Positions 1 through 7,656 of a stretch of 64,000 bases of DNA are shown piece by piece. How positions within the stretch are numbered: the first letter of the stretch is position 1; every line of letters starts with the position of its first letter. The position numbers were made by a program, and so were the translations under genes. The notes under the pieces were generated by a model that was given only the letters and a program-made list of their open reading frames with translations, did no database searches and had not been told where the DNA came from. The stretch is from assembly GCF_000980895.1 (NCBI RefSeq), contig NZ_LAZX01000093.1, positions 62,001-126,000 on the forward strand, written 5' to 3'. Source of the stretch: Sphingomonas sp. Ag1. GTDB lineage: Bacteria; Pseudomonadota; Alphaproteobacteria; Sphingomonadales; Sphingomonadaceae.

Positions 1-286
1 CATGGAGGAAGGATTCCACCGCCTGCCGCGTGCCCTGATCCTGCCCCAGCGCGCCGAGCACGGCGGCGGCGACGATGAAGAACGGGAACACCGTCATCAG
101 CGCCAGATAGGCAAGGTTACCAGCGTGGATGAACCCGTCATTGTAGACGCCCACGCAGGCGCGCTTCACCACTTCATAGGCGTAGCTGCCGGGCCGGACC
201 TTGGCGAGCTGATGGTCGAGCTTGGTGCGGGCGGCGCCGTGATGCTTGCGATCTTCCGGCGTCAGTGATCCCGCTTCCTCGCTCAA
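1..286 (-). CDS. YihY/BrkB family inner-membrane protein (partial, N-terminus)
   Basis: The first 95 residues of a protein reading leftwards off the window edge. A hydrophilic start of about 40 residues is followed by the family-typical stretch GVYNDGFIHAGNLAYLALM and then a hydrophobic helix (TVFPFFIVAAAVLGALG). This matches the N-terminus of the YihY/virulence factor BrkB family, polytopic inner-membrane proteins once misnamed RNase BN and of uncertain function. The start chosen is a TTG at 286 behind a purine-rich GGGGGCGATAGG. No upstream ATG is apparent in the short gap to dnaJ, which lies upstream on the same strand. The family call is from motif recognition; the rest of the gene is outside the window. 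Confidence 0.72.
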   Translation of the reverse strand, partial: MSEEAGSLTPEDRKHHGAARTKLDHQLAKVRPGSYAYEVVKRACVGVYNDGFIHAGNLAYLALMTVFPFFIVAAAVLGALGQDQGTRQAVESFLH

Positions 287-329
287 CCTATCGCCCCCGT
301 TGCTGCACGACCCGATCCTGTAGGAAAGG

Positions 330-1274
330 TCAGACGCCCATGTCGGCGCGCGGGTTCCCGCCGCCGGACCAGCCCTCGACGAAGCTCGCGAGCGCGGCAT
401 CGTCGGCCGGAATCTGGATCATCAGCGTGACGAGCTGATCGCCGCGCGTCCCGTCCTTGCGGTGGAAGCCCTTGCCCTTCAGCCGCAGCGTGCGGCCCGA
501 GGACGATCCCTTGGGCACGGTCAGCATCACCGGCTTCTGCACCGTCGGCACCTTGACCAGGCCGCCGTTCACCGCCTCCGCCAGGGTGATCGGCAGGTCG
601 AGGCGAACGTCGTCGCCATCGCGGGTGAAGAAGCGGTGCGGCTGGATGTCGATCGTGACGATCGCATCGCCGGCGCCGCCCGGACCCTGCTCACCCTTGC
701 CGGACAGGCGCATCTGCGTCCCCGTCTCGACGCCGGGCGGCAGTTTCAGGTCGATCGTCTTGCCATCGGCCAGCGTGATCCGCTGCGGCTCCAGCGCGGC
801 GGCATCGACGAAGGGGACGCGCAGCCGATAGGCGACATTCTCGCCACGCGGCGCGGCGCGCTGCCGCCGGCCGAAGCCGCTGGAAAAGCCGCCGCCAGCC
901 CCGCCGGCGCGGCCGCCGAACAGCCCTTCGAAGATGTCGGACATGTCGACGCCCTCGGCGCCGCCGAAATCCTCGCTGCGGAAACCGCCGCCGGCGGAGC
1001 GCCCGCCGGCAAAGCCGCCGCCGCCAAAGCCCGCCCCGAAGGGCGAGGTGGGATTGCCATCGGCATCGATCTCGCCGCGGTCGAACCGGGCGCGCTTGTC
1101 CTTGTCGCTCAGCAGGTCATAGGCATTGGTGACCTGGCTGAAGCGTTCCGCCGCCTTGGGATTGTCCTGATTACGGTCGGGATGCAGCTCCTTTGCGAGC
1201 TTGCGATATGCTTTCTTGATCTCGGCCTCGGAGGCGCCACGCGCTACGCCGAGCGTCGAATATGGATCAGCCAT
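330..1274 (-). CDS. DnaJ-type co-chaperone (class B Hsp40, CbpA-like)
   Basis: A 314-residue Hsp40. The J-domain occupies about residues 3-68 with the HPD motif at 31-33, which stimulates Hsp70 (DnaK) ATPase. A Gly/Phe-rich linker follows (about 75-150, GFGGGGFAGG-type), then the two beta-barrel substrate-binding domains of DnaJ_C. There are no CxxCxGxG zinc-finger repeats, so this is a class B protein like CbpA rather than canonical DnaJ. It should act in the cytoplasm in protein folding or the stress response. It sits alone between the YihY gene and small genes of the opposite strand, with no HrcA/CIRCE element or grpE/dnaK neighbour visible. Family assignment is firm; the specific role is not. 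Confidence 0.93.
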   Translation of the reverse strand: MADPYSTLGVARGASEAEIKKAYRKLAKELHPDRNQDNPKAAERFSQVTNAYDLLSDKDKRARFDRGEIDADGNPTSPFGAGFGGGGFAGGRSAGGGFRSEDFGGAEGVDMSDIFEGLFGGRAGGAGGGFSSGFGRRQRAAPRGENVAYRLRVPFVDAAALEPQRITLADGKTIDLKLPPGVETGTQMRLSGKGEQGPGGAGDAIVTIDIQPHRFFTRDGDDVRLDLPITLAEAVNGGLVKVPTVQKPVMLTVPKGSSSGRTLRLKGKGFHRKDGTRGDQLVTLMIQIPADDAALASFVEGWSGGGNPRADMGV

Positions 1275-1475
1275 TGTTGCCCCGTTGGTGTGTTACCCGG
1301 CTATGTGGGGCAGCGCCCGAGCGAGTGCAATGCAGGTTATCCGTCATCCGCATCCGTGAGGGGAGGGCTTTGCTGTGCGGGCGATCGAGCAGCCTGGCCG
1401 GTGGAACGTTCCGCCCGGCGGTATTTACCGCCCGCGGGGTTCCCGCGCCGTGCCGACGCGGCTAGGGCGCGCGCC

Positions 1476-1670
1476 ATGCAATCCGACCTGTGCTCCCCTG
1501 ACCTATATGCCGATGCCGGCCGGCCGTTGATCGATGTCATCCGCGAGGCGCTGCGCATGGCGGACATGCTGGGGCTGTCGACCACCAGCCTTCACCTGAA
1601 CGCCGCGCTGGTGACGCTGGACGGCGAGGGCGTGCCGCCGATGGCGAAACAGGTCTGCGCACGCTGCTGA
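1476..1670 (+). CDS. small conserved-looking protein, function unknown
   Basis: A 64-residue reading frame starting at an ATG and ending in TGA. Its core (IREALRMADMLGLSTTSLHL followed by NAALVTLDGEGVPP) reads like a compact helical protein, and I recall similar small proteins in sphingomonads, but this could not be checked. No signal peptide or membrane segment is present. The C-terminus has two cysteines (CARC). Overlapping frames on the other strand look like composition shadows. No functional call is possible. The roughly 200 bases upstream carry no other convincing gene, only short inverted repeats such as GCGGTA-TT-TACCGC near 1419-1432. Confidence 0.5.
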   Translation: MQSDLCSPDLYADAGRPLIDVIREALRMADMLGLSTTSLHLNAALVTLDGEGVPPMAKQVCARC

Positions 1671-1734
1671 TCGTGCCGCCGCCGGCCTGTCGATGGTCAG
1701 CGTGCGTTCAGCAAGCCGGGCGCAGCCTTCCCGC

Positions 1735-2136
1735 ATGAATATGTTTGCACCCGCCCTTCTCGCCGCGGCCGTGCTGGCCGCTCCCGCCACCGCAGCCCCG
1801 CGCGACACGCCGGACGTGCAATTGCAAAAGGCGCTCGCCGGGCGCGTCGCCGGGGAGCCGGTGCGCTGCATCAGCACCACCGCGATCACGTCAACGCAGA
1901 TCATCGACAAGAAAGCGATCATCTACCGCGTCGGCAGCACCCTGTATGTCAACGAGCCGCAGACCGGCGCTGACCAGCTCAACGATTTCGACGCGCTGCT
2001 GAACCGCTGGGCCGGCCCGCAATTGTGCCGGACCGATTCGCTCCAGCTGCTCGATCGTACGTCGCGCATCCCGCGCGGCTTCGTCGTGCTCGGCGATTTC
2101 GTGCCCTACAAGAAGGCGCCTGCCGCGGCGAAATGA
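1735..2136 (+). CDS. secreted hypothetical protein
   Basis: A 133-residue protein with a clear Sec signal peptide (FAPALLAAAVLAAPATAA, cleavage after about residue 20 at ATA-A). The mature part is small and mixed, with two cysteines (VRCISTT and QLCRTD) that may form a disulfide, and an Arg/Gly-rich end (RIPRGFVVLGDFVPYKK). The start is placed at the ATG at 1735, where the signal peptide begins, rather than 42 bases upstream at 1693, which would add a charged, non-signal-like stretch. No known domain was recognised. It precedes cobO by 43 bases and could share its transcript. Confidence 0.72.
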   Translation: MNMFAPALLAAAVLAAPATAAPRDTPDVQLQKALAGRVAGEPVRCISTTAITSTQIIDKKAIIYRVGSTLYVNEPQTGADQLNDFDALLNRWAGPQLCRTDSLQLLDRTSRIPRGFVVLGDFVPYKKAPAAAK

Positions 2137-2179
2137 GCCGCCGGTTGCCAGCCGCGCGGCACATGACGATAGCGCGCGG

Positions 2180-2794
2180 ATGACCGACGCACCCGACGAT
2201 CACGCCCGCCACAATGACCGGATGCGCCGCATGAAGGTGGCGCGCGACAAGATGCAGGCGCGCCGCACGCTCGAGCGCGGGCTGCTGATCGTCCACACCG
2301 GCAACGGCAAGGGGAAGTCCTCCGCCGCCTTCGGCATGGCGATCCGCTCGATCGGCTGGGGGATGCGCGTGGCGATCCTGCAGTTCGTGAAGGGCACGTG
2401 GGAAACCGGCGAGCGCAACTTCTTCACCGATCACCCGTCCGACCTCGTCAGCTTCGAAAGCATGGGGGAGGGGTTCACCTGGGACACGCAGGATCGCGCG
2501 CGTGACATCGCCGCCGCGCGCCGCGGCTGGGAGCGGGCGAAGGAACTGATCCTCGATTCCGAGATCGACTTCGTGATTCTCGACGAACTCAACATCGTGC
2601 TTGCCGACGATACGCTGCCGTCGGCGGAGGTGCTGGCGTTCCTGAAGGAGCGGCCGCTGACCAAGCATATCTGCATCACCGGGCGCGGCGCGCGGGCAGA
2701 GCTGGTCGAAATCGCCGATCTGGTGACCGAGTTCGGGGAGGTGAAGCACCCGTTCAACGCCGGCTTCAACGCGCAAAAGGGCGTCGAATATTGA
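2180..2794 (+). CDS. cobO: corrinoid adenosyltransferase (CobO/BtuR family)
   Basis: A 204-residue enzyme that transfers the adenosyl group of ATP to cob(I)alamin or cobyrinic acid a,c-diamide, giving the coenzyme form. The P-loop GNGKGKSS is at residues 41-48. The family segments IRSIGWGMRVAILQFVKG, FVILDELNIVL and ITGRGARAELVEIADLVTE are all present, and the length fits the CobO/BtuR (not PduO) type. The rest of the corrin pathway is absent nearby, and a B12 uptake system follows. That suggests salvage of imported corrinoids here rather than de novo synthesis, though biosynthetic genes could lie elsewhere. It lies upstream of the cobalamin riboswitch, so the aptamer does not obviously control it. 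Confidence 0.93.
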   Translation: MTDAPDDHARHNDRMRRMKVARDKMQARRTLERGLLIVHTGNGKGKSSAAFGMAIRSIGWGMRVAILQFVKGTWETGERNFFTDHPSDLVSFESMGEGFTWDTQDRARDIAAARRGWERAKELILDSEIDFVILDELNIVLADDTLPSAEVLAFLKERPLTKHICITGRGARAELVEIADLVTEFGEVKHPFNAGFNAQKGVEY

Positions 2795-2825
2795 CGCGCC
2801 CCGGCCGCTGATCCTAGGGGCGCGG

Positions 2826-3005
2826 CCGCGAACGGTTCCCGGAGACGGGATGAAAAGGGAAGTCGGGAAGGGCCAACAGCCTGATCCCGCGCTGCCCCCG
2901 CAACTGTGATCGGCGAGTGTCGCCCATCCGCGCCACTGGAGGCTTGAGGCTTCCGGGAAGGCCGGGCGGCACGGTGAACCGAGAGCCAGGAGACCTGCCG
3001 GTCGC
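2826..3005 (+). promoter_or_regulatory. cobalamin (AdoCbl) riboswitch upstream of btuB
   Basis: A classic B12 element in the btuB leader. Visible in order are the 5' box with GGTTCCCGGAGACGGGATG and AAAAGGGAA (about 2833-2860), the core GCCCCCGCAACTGTGA (about 2894-2909), the CCACTGG and CGGGAAGGCCGGG segments (about 2934-2966), and the conserved B12 box GCCAGGAGACCTGCC at 2985-2999. Layout and boxes match the known cobalamin riboswitch class. It lies between cobO and btuB. The prediction is that bound AdoCbl lowers expression of btuB and probably of the btuFCD-like genes behind it. The exact outer boundaries are approximate. Confidence 0.93.
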
Positions 3006-3080
3006 ACGTCGATCCATCGCGCGGACGGGGTGTGCCGGGCGGACGAGGCCGAAACCCTCGAGCGAACGACAAGAGGGATC

Positions 3081-3125
3081 GGCTGACCGGCGGCGCTGTG
3101 CAAGGCGCCGGCCGCAGCCCTTTTG
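3081..3125 (+). terminator. candidate riboswitch-controlled intrinsic terminator in the btuB leader
   Basis: A GC-rich imperfect hairpin: GGCTG and CCGGCGGCGC on the left arm, loop TGTGCAA, then GGCGCCGG and CAGCC on the right, followed directly by CTTTTG. It ends 15 bases before the btuB start codon. This is where an expression platform would sit, so transcriptional attenuation is plausible. The stem has bulges and the T-run is only four long. Confidence 0.5.
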
Positions 3126-3139
3126 TTGGGGCAAGAACA

Positions 3140-4999
3140 ATGAAGACCATGCATTGGCTGGCGGCATCCGCCACCCTGATCGCCGCACCTGCGTTGGCGC
3201 AGGAGGGGCCACAGGAAGCGCCGCCGCGCGGCGATATCGTGGTGACGGCCAGCGGCGTGCCGCAGGATGTCGACACCACCGGCCAGGCGGTGACGATCAT
3301 CGACCGCGAGACGATCGAACAGCGGCAGACAGTGATGCTGAGCGACCTGTTGCAGACGACGCCGGGCGTGACGATGACTCGCAACGGCGGGGTTGGCACG
3401 GTCAATTACGTGCGCATCCGCGGCGCGGAGGCCGACCAGACGCTGACGCTGATCGACGGCGTACGCGTCAACGACCCCTCCTCGCCCGGCGGTGCGTTCG
3501 ATTTCGCCAATCTGCTCACCGCCTCGGTCGAGCGGGTCGAGGTGGTGCGCGGGCCCAATTCGGTGCCCTGGGGCAGCCAGGCGATCGGCGGTGTCGTCAA
3601 CGTGATCACCCAGGCGCCGACGCAGCAGCTGCGCGCACGCGGCAATGTCGAATATGGCGCGATGGACACGCTGTTTGCCAGCGGCGGCATTTCGGGCGGC
3701 AGCGGGATCGTGACCGGTGCGCTCACCGGCGGGTACCTGCGCACCGATGGCATCTCCGCTTATGATCGCGGCACCGAGCGGGACGGTTATCGCCAATATG
3801 GCGCCAGCGGGCGGGTGGAAGTGGCGTTAGCGCCCAACATCCGGCTCGACCTGCGTGGGTATTGGGCGGACAGCCGTACCGACCTCGACGGCTTTCCCGC
3901 GCCCGCCTTCGCCTTTGCCGATACGCGCGAATATTCCACCGCGCAGGAATTGTACGGCTATGCCGGGCTGAACGCCGATTTCCTCGACGGCCGGTTCCGC
4001 AACGTGCTGGCGTTCCAGATCGCCGATATCGACCGCGACAATTACGATCCCGATGTCGGCGCCGCGCCATTGTTCCTGTCGCGCGGGCGCAGCGAACGCT
4101 ACACCTACAAGGGCGATCTACAGGCGACCGACCAGATCCGCGTCGTGCTCGGCGCGGAGCATGAGACGACCCGCCTTGCCGATGGCACCGACCGGTTCAG
4201 CCGCGGCACGACGAGCGTGTGGGGCGAGGTGATCCTGACGCCGGTCGCGGGACTCGCCATCACCGGGGGCGTGCGCCACGACGATGACGATGCCTTTGGC
4301 GGGCGCACCACCTTTGCCGCCAATGCCGCCTATACGCTGCCGACCGGCACGACGCTGCGCGCCAGCTATGCCGAGGGGTTCAAGGCGCCGACCTTGTACC
4401 AGCTGTATGCGCCCTTCTACGGCACGCCGACGCTCGACCCGGAAACCGCGAAGAGCTGGGACGCAGGGATCGAGCAGCGGCTGATCGACGACCGGCTGGT
4501 TGCCAGCGCGACCTATTTCAATCGCCACACGCGCAACCAGATCGATTTCGACGCGCTGACCTTCACCTACAGCAACATCGCGCGCACGCGCGCCAAGGGC
4601 GCCGAGTTCGCGCTGCTGATGCGCCCGGTCGATCGCTTCACCATCAACGCCGCCTATACCCATGTCGACAGCGAGAACCGCAGCGCCGGGCTGGTCGGCA
4701 ACGATCTGGCGCGCCGGCCGGCGGACAGCGTCAGCGTGTCGGCCGATTATCGTTTCCCCTTCGGGCTGGCGCTGGGCGCGACCGTGCTGACCGTAGGCGG
4801 CAGTTTCGACGATGCGGCCAACCGGGTGCGGCTCGACGGCTATACGCTGGCGAACCTGCGGGCCGAGCTGCCGCTGAACGACCGCCTGTCGATCTATGGC
4901 CGGGTCGAGAATGTGTTCGACGCCGATTACCGCGTGGTCGCCAATTACGGCACGATCGGGCGCGCGGCCTATGGCGGCCTTCGCGTGAAGCTGGACTGA
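3140..4999 (+). CDS. btuB: TonB-dependent vitamin B12 receptor BtuB
   Basis: A 619-residue outer-membrane receptor importing cobalamin with energy from TonB-ExbBD. It has a signal peptide (MKTMHWLAASATLIAAPALA), a TonB-box-like GDIVVTA just after it, a plug domain (about 45-150, with LSDLLQTTPGVTMTRNGG and VRIRGAEADQTLTLIDGVRV) and a 22-strand barrel. It ends in the aromatic-rich outer-membrane motif, here GGLRVKLD. Length matches E. coli BtuB (about 614). The start is the ATG at 3140: the frame stays open upstream, but that part is riboswitch RNA. The riboswitch and the downstream btuF/C/D-like genes fix the substrate as corrinoid. Confidence 0.93.
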   Translation: MKTMHWLAASATLIAAPALAQEGPQEAPPRGDIVVTASGVPQDVDTTGQAVTIIDRETIEQRQTVMLSDLLQTTPGVTMTRNGGVGTVNYVRIRGAEADQTLTLIDGVRVNDPSSPGGAFDFANLLTASVERVEVVRGPNSVPWGSQAIGGVVNVITQAPTQQLRARGNVEYGAMDTLFASGGISGGSGIVTGALTGGYLRTDGISAYDRGTERDGYRQYGASGRVEVALAPNIRLDLRGYWADSRTDLDGFPAPAFAFADTREYSTAQELYGYAGLNADFLDGRFRNVLAFQIADIDRDNYDPDVGAAPLFLSRGRSERYTYKGDLQATDQIRVVLGAEHETTRLADGTDRFSRGTTSVWGEVILTPVAGLAITGGVRHDDDDAFGGRTTFAANAAYTLPTGTTLRASYAEGFKAPTLYQLYAPFYGTPTLDPETAKSWDAGIEQRLIDDRLVASATYFNRHTRNQIDFDALTFTYSNIARTRAKGAEFALLMRPVDRFTINAAYTHVDSENRSAGLVGNDLARRPADSVSVSADYRFPFGLALGATVLTVGGSFDDAANRVRLDGYTLANLRAELPLNDRLSIYGRVENVFDADYRVVANYGTIGRAAYGGLRVKLD

Positions 5000-5081
5000 G
5001 GCGTCACCGCGCCCGCCGCCGCCCCCTCGCGTTCATTTTGATCGCGACGGGGCGGGGACGGGAGCGGTAGGCTGACGATCG

Positions 5082-5903
5082 ATGCGGCTGATCCTGCTCC
5101 TTGCGCTGTTGCTCGCCGGCTGTTCCGGCGCGGCGCCGGCGCGCGTCGGCGAGCGGGGTGGCGGGATCGTCTCGCTCAACCCGTGCGCGGACCAGTTGCT
5201 GCTCGCGCTGGTGCCGCCGCAGCGGATCGCCGCGATCAGCCATTATTCGCAGGATCCCCGCGCCACCTCGCTCCCGCTCGACGTGGCGCGCCAGTTTCGC
5301 GCCACCGCAGGAACGGCGGAGGAGGTGATCGCGCTCGCGCCCGATCTGGTGATCGCGAGCAGCTTCACGCCGCCCGCGACCCGCGCGGCGTTTGAGCGCG
5401 CGGGGCTGCGGACCCTGTACCTCGATTCCCCCACGACGATCGCCGCCAGCCGCGCGCAGATCGCCGAGGTCGCCGCCGCTGTCGGCGCAACGCGGCGGGG
5501 CGGAGCGCTCGACGCGCGAATCGCCGGCGCGCTGGCAGCGACACGTGGCGACGGGCCCGGCCCGTCCGCCTTGCTGTTCATCGGCGGCGACCTTGCCAAT
5601 GGTGACGGCACGCTGCTGCACGAGATGATGGGCCACGTCGGGCTGCGCGATGCCGCCGCCGATTACGGCCTCGCCATGACCGGGCGGTTGCCGGTGGAGA
5701 CGATCGTTGCCGATCCACCCGCGGCGATCCTGTCCTCCGACGCTGGCGGGCGCACCGCGACGATGCGCCGCCGGTTGCTCGCGGCGAGCGGCGCAGCGAC
5801 CCGCGAGGCGTCCTTTCCCCGCACGCTCGTCAATTGCGGCGGGCCGACGATCCCGCTCGCGCTGGAGCGGCTTGCCGCGATCCGCCGGAGCCTTGGCGCA
5901 TGA
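5082..5903 (+). CDS. btuF: periplasmic cobalamin-binding protein, BtuF-like
   Basis: A 273-residue ABC-transporter binding protein of the BtuF/FepB (helical-backbone) type. A lipoprotein-like signal (LILLLALLLAGC, lipobox LAGC) suggests anchoring to a membrane. Typical segments are IVSLNPCADQLLLALVPPQR, ISHYSQDP, APDLVIASSFTPP and the long domain-joining helix region AAFERAGLRTLYLDSPTT. It should take B12 from BtuB in the periplasm and deliver it to the BtuCD-like importer. Its stop overlaps the start of the permease gene (ATGA at 5900-5903), so the two are translationally coupled. Substrate is inferred from the riboswitch and btuB context; by sequence alone a siderophore binder is possible. 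Confidence 0.85.
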   Translation: MRLILLLALLLAGCSGAAPARVGERGGGIVSLNPCADQLLLALVPPQRIAAISHYSQDPRATSLPLDVARQFRATAGTAEEVIALAPDLVIASSFTPPATRAAFERAGLRTLYLDSPTTIAASRAQIAEVAAAVGATRRGGALDARIAGALAATRGDGPGPSALLFIGGDLANGDGTLLHEMMGHVGLRDAAADYGLAMTGRLPVETIVADPPAAILSSDAGGRTATMRRRLLAASGAATREASFPRTLVNCGGPTIPLALERLAAIRRSLGA

Positions 5904-6868
5904 GCCGCGTGCCGTTGAACGCCGCGCTGCTGCTGCTCGTCCTCCTGCTGTTCGCCGGCTCGCTGATGGCGGGCAAGGCGTGGGTGCCGCTGGACGCCTG
6001 GTGGTCGGGCGATCCGCGCTGGATGATCATCGCCGAACTGCGGCTGCCGCGCGCGTTGCTGGCGACGGTGCTTGGCGCGGTGCTTGGCCTGTCGGGCGCG
6101 GTGCTTCAGGGATGGCTGCGCAATCCGCTCGCCGACCCCGGCGTGCTGGGGGTTTCCTCCGCCGCGGCGCTAGGGGCGGTCGCCGCGCTGGTGCTGGGGG
6201 TGGCGAGCCAGTGGGGCGTGTTCGCTGCGGCGATGGCGGCGGCGATCGGGGCGATGGCGTTGCTCGCCGCGCTCACCTGGCGGGCGGAGAGCCCGGCCGC
6301 CTTCGTGCTGGCGGGATCGGTACTCGCCAGCCTTGCCGCGGCGCTCACCGCCTTCCTCATCTCGATCGCGCCCAATCCTTATGTCGTGGCCGAGGTGCTC
6401 GACTGGCTGATGGGCGCGCTGACCGATCGCAGCTTCGCCGATCTGGCCCATGCCGCGCCGTTCATGCTGGCGGGCGCGGTGTTGCTGCTCCTGACCGGGC
6501 GCAGCCTCGACGCGCTCACGCTGGGCAGCGACGCCGCGCGATCGCTGGGCGTGGACCTCAGGCGCTTGCAGGCGCTGGTCATCGCGGGAACGGGGCTGGC
6601 GGTGGGCGCGGGTGTCGCAGTGACTGGCGTGATCGGCTTCGTCGGGCTGGTCGTGCCGCATCTGCTGCGCCCGCTGGTCGGGGCGCGGCCTTCTGCGCTG
6701 CTGGTGCCGAGCGCATTGGGCGGCGCGGCACTGGTGCTCGGCGCAGACACGCTCTGCCGGCTGGTGCCCGGCGCGGGTGAGGTGCGGCTGGGCGTCGCCA
6801 TGGCGCTGATCGGCGCGCCTTTCTTCCTCGCCCTGCTGCTGGGCGAGCGGGGGCGGTCATGGGGCTGA
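5900..6868 (+). CDS. btuC: BtuC/FecCD-family ABC permease
   Basis: A 322-residue polytopic inner-membrane protein of the FecCD family, expected to have about 10 helices and to work as a homodimer. Family signatures are ELRLPRALLATVLGAVLGLS, GAVLQGWLRNPLADPGVLG (the conserved N-P-L-A-D-P-x-x-L-G loop) and GVIGFVGLVVPHLLRPLVG, the cytoplasmic coupling segment facing the ATPase. The start is set at the ATG at 5900, overlapping the btuF stop by four bases. The extra upstream frame would lie inside btuF. It overlaps the ATPase gene by 10 bases. Cobalamin transport is inferred from the locus. Confidence 0.9.
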   Translation: MSRVPLNAALLLLVLLLFAGSLMAGKAWVPLDAWWSGDPRWMIIAELRLPRALLATVLGAVLGLSGAVLQGWLRNPLADPGVLGVSSAAALGAVAALVLGVASQWGVFAAAMAAAIGAMALLAALTWRAESPAAFVLAGSVLASLAAALTAFLISIAPNPYVVAEVLDWLMGALTDRSFADLAHAAPFMLAGAVLLLLTGRSLDALTLGSDAARSLGVDLRRLQALVIAGTGLAVGAGVAVTGVIGFVGLVVPHLLRPLVGARPSALLVPSALGGAALVLGADTLCRLVPGAGEVRLGVAMALIGAPFFLALLLGERGRSWG

Positions 6869-7611
6869 TCGCCCGCGATCTGGCCGTCACGCTCGGGCAG
6901 CGGCGAATCCTCCACGGCGTCGACGCTGCCTTCGCGCCCGGCCGGGTGACGGTGGTGCTGGGCGCCAATGGCGCGGGCAAGAGCACGCTGCTGCGCGCCG
7001 CCGCCGGGCTGGTGCCGGTGGAGGGTGGCGCGGTCAGCATCGACGGCGCCGCTGTCGCCGCGCTGTCGCCGCGCGAGCGCGCCAAGGCGATCGGCTACCT
7101 GCCGCAGGATTCGGTGGTGCATTGGAACATGCGTGTGCGCGATCTGGTCGCGCTCGGCCGCCTGCCGCACGGCGACGGCGACGCGGCGGCCGTGGAGCGG
7201 GCGCTTGCGGCCACGCACACCATCGATCTGGCCGAGCGCGCGGTGCGCAGCCTGTCGGGTGGGGAACGCGCGCGTGTATTGCTCGCGCGGGTGCTGGCCG
7301 GCGAGCCGCGCTGGCTGCTCGCCGATGAGCCGCTCGCCAGCCTCGATCCGCTGCACCAACTCGAGACGCTGGCGCTGCTGCGGGATGCGGCGACGCGCGG
7401 GATGGGCGTCGTCGTCGTGCTGCACGACCTGACCCAGGCCGCCGCGATCGCCGACGAGGTGCTGCTGCTGAAGGACGGCCGCGTGCTCGCGCATGGCGCC
7501 ACCGACAGGGTGATGACGCATGCGCACCTCGCCGCGGCTTATGGGGTTGGGGTGGAGGTGCTCGCACGCGCCGACGGCCGCCGCGTGATCGTGCCTGATG
7601 AAAGGCTCTGA
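6859..7611 (+). CDS. btuD: ABC transporter ATPase, BtuD/HmuV-like
   Basis: A 250-residue ATPase driving the BtuC-like permease. Walker A is GANGAGKST at residues 35-43, the Q-loop is around YLPQDS, the signature is LSGGERARV, Walker B is WLLADEPLASLD, and the switch histidine is in VVVLHDLTQAA. Domain order and length are those of the FepC/BtuD/HmuV group. It overlaps the permease gene by 10 bases and closes the B12 uptake block. It ends 14 bases before the palindrome preceding metH, so read-through into metH is possible. Confidence 0.9.
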   Translation: MGLIARDLAVTLGQRRILHGVDAAFAPGRVTVVLGANGAGKSTLLRAAAGLVPVEGGAVSIDGAAVAALSPRERAKAIGYLPQDSVVHWNMRVRDLVALGRLPHGDGDAAAVERALAATHTIDLAERAVRSLSGGERARVLLARVLAGEPRWLLADEPLASLDPLHQLETLALLRDAATRGMGVVVVLHDLTQAAAIADEVLLLKDGRVLAHGATDRVMTHAHLAAAYGVGVEVLARADGRRVIVPDERL

Positions 7612-7625
7612 CCACCTGGCTTGAA

Positions 7626-7647
7626 CATATAAAGATATCTTTATATG
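7626..7647. promoter_or_regulatory. perfect 22-bp palindrome, likely operator of a methionine-cycle regulator
   Basis: Two exact 11-base half-sites, CATATAAAGAT and ATCTTTATATG, abut with no spacer and centre on GATATC. This AT-rich perfect palindrome stands out in GC-rich surroundings, 15 bases past the btuD-like stop and overlapping the first possible ATG of metH. Its form resembles operators described for ArsR-type SAM-cycle regulators (SahR group) in Proteobacteria, as far as I recall. Identity of the binding protein is inference. Confidence 0.7.
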
Positions 7648-7656
7648 CTGCGCTTC

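Noticed and set aside
462-1670. A 402-codon frame on the plus strand antisense to dnaJ
   Set aside because: It mirrors the dnaJ coding sequence and has shadow-like composition (long Ala/Arg runs, no domain). Only its last 64 codons, outside dnaJ, were kept as a possible small gene.
1979-3796. A 605-codon minus-strand frame over cobO, the riboswitch and btuB
   Set aside because: It crosses three confident plus-strand features and shows no recognisable motif. Long antisense frames are expected in GC-rich DNA.
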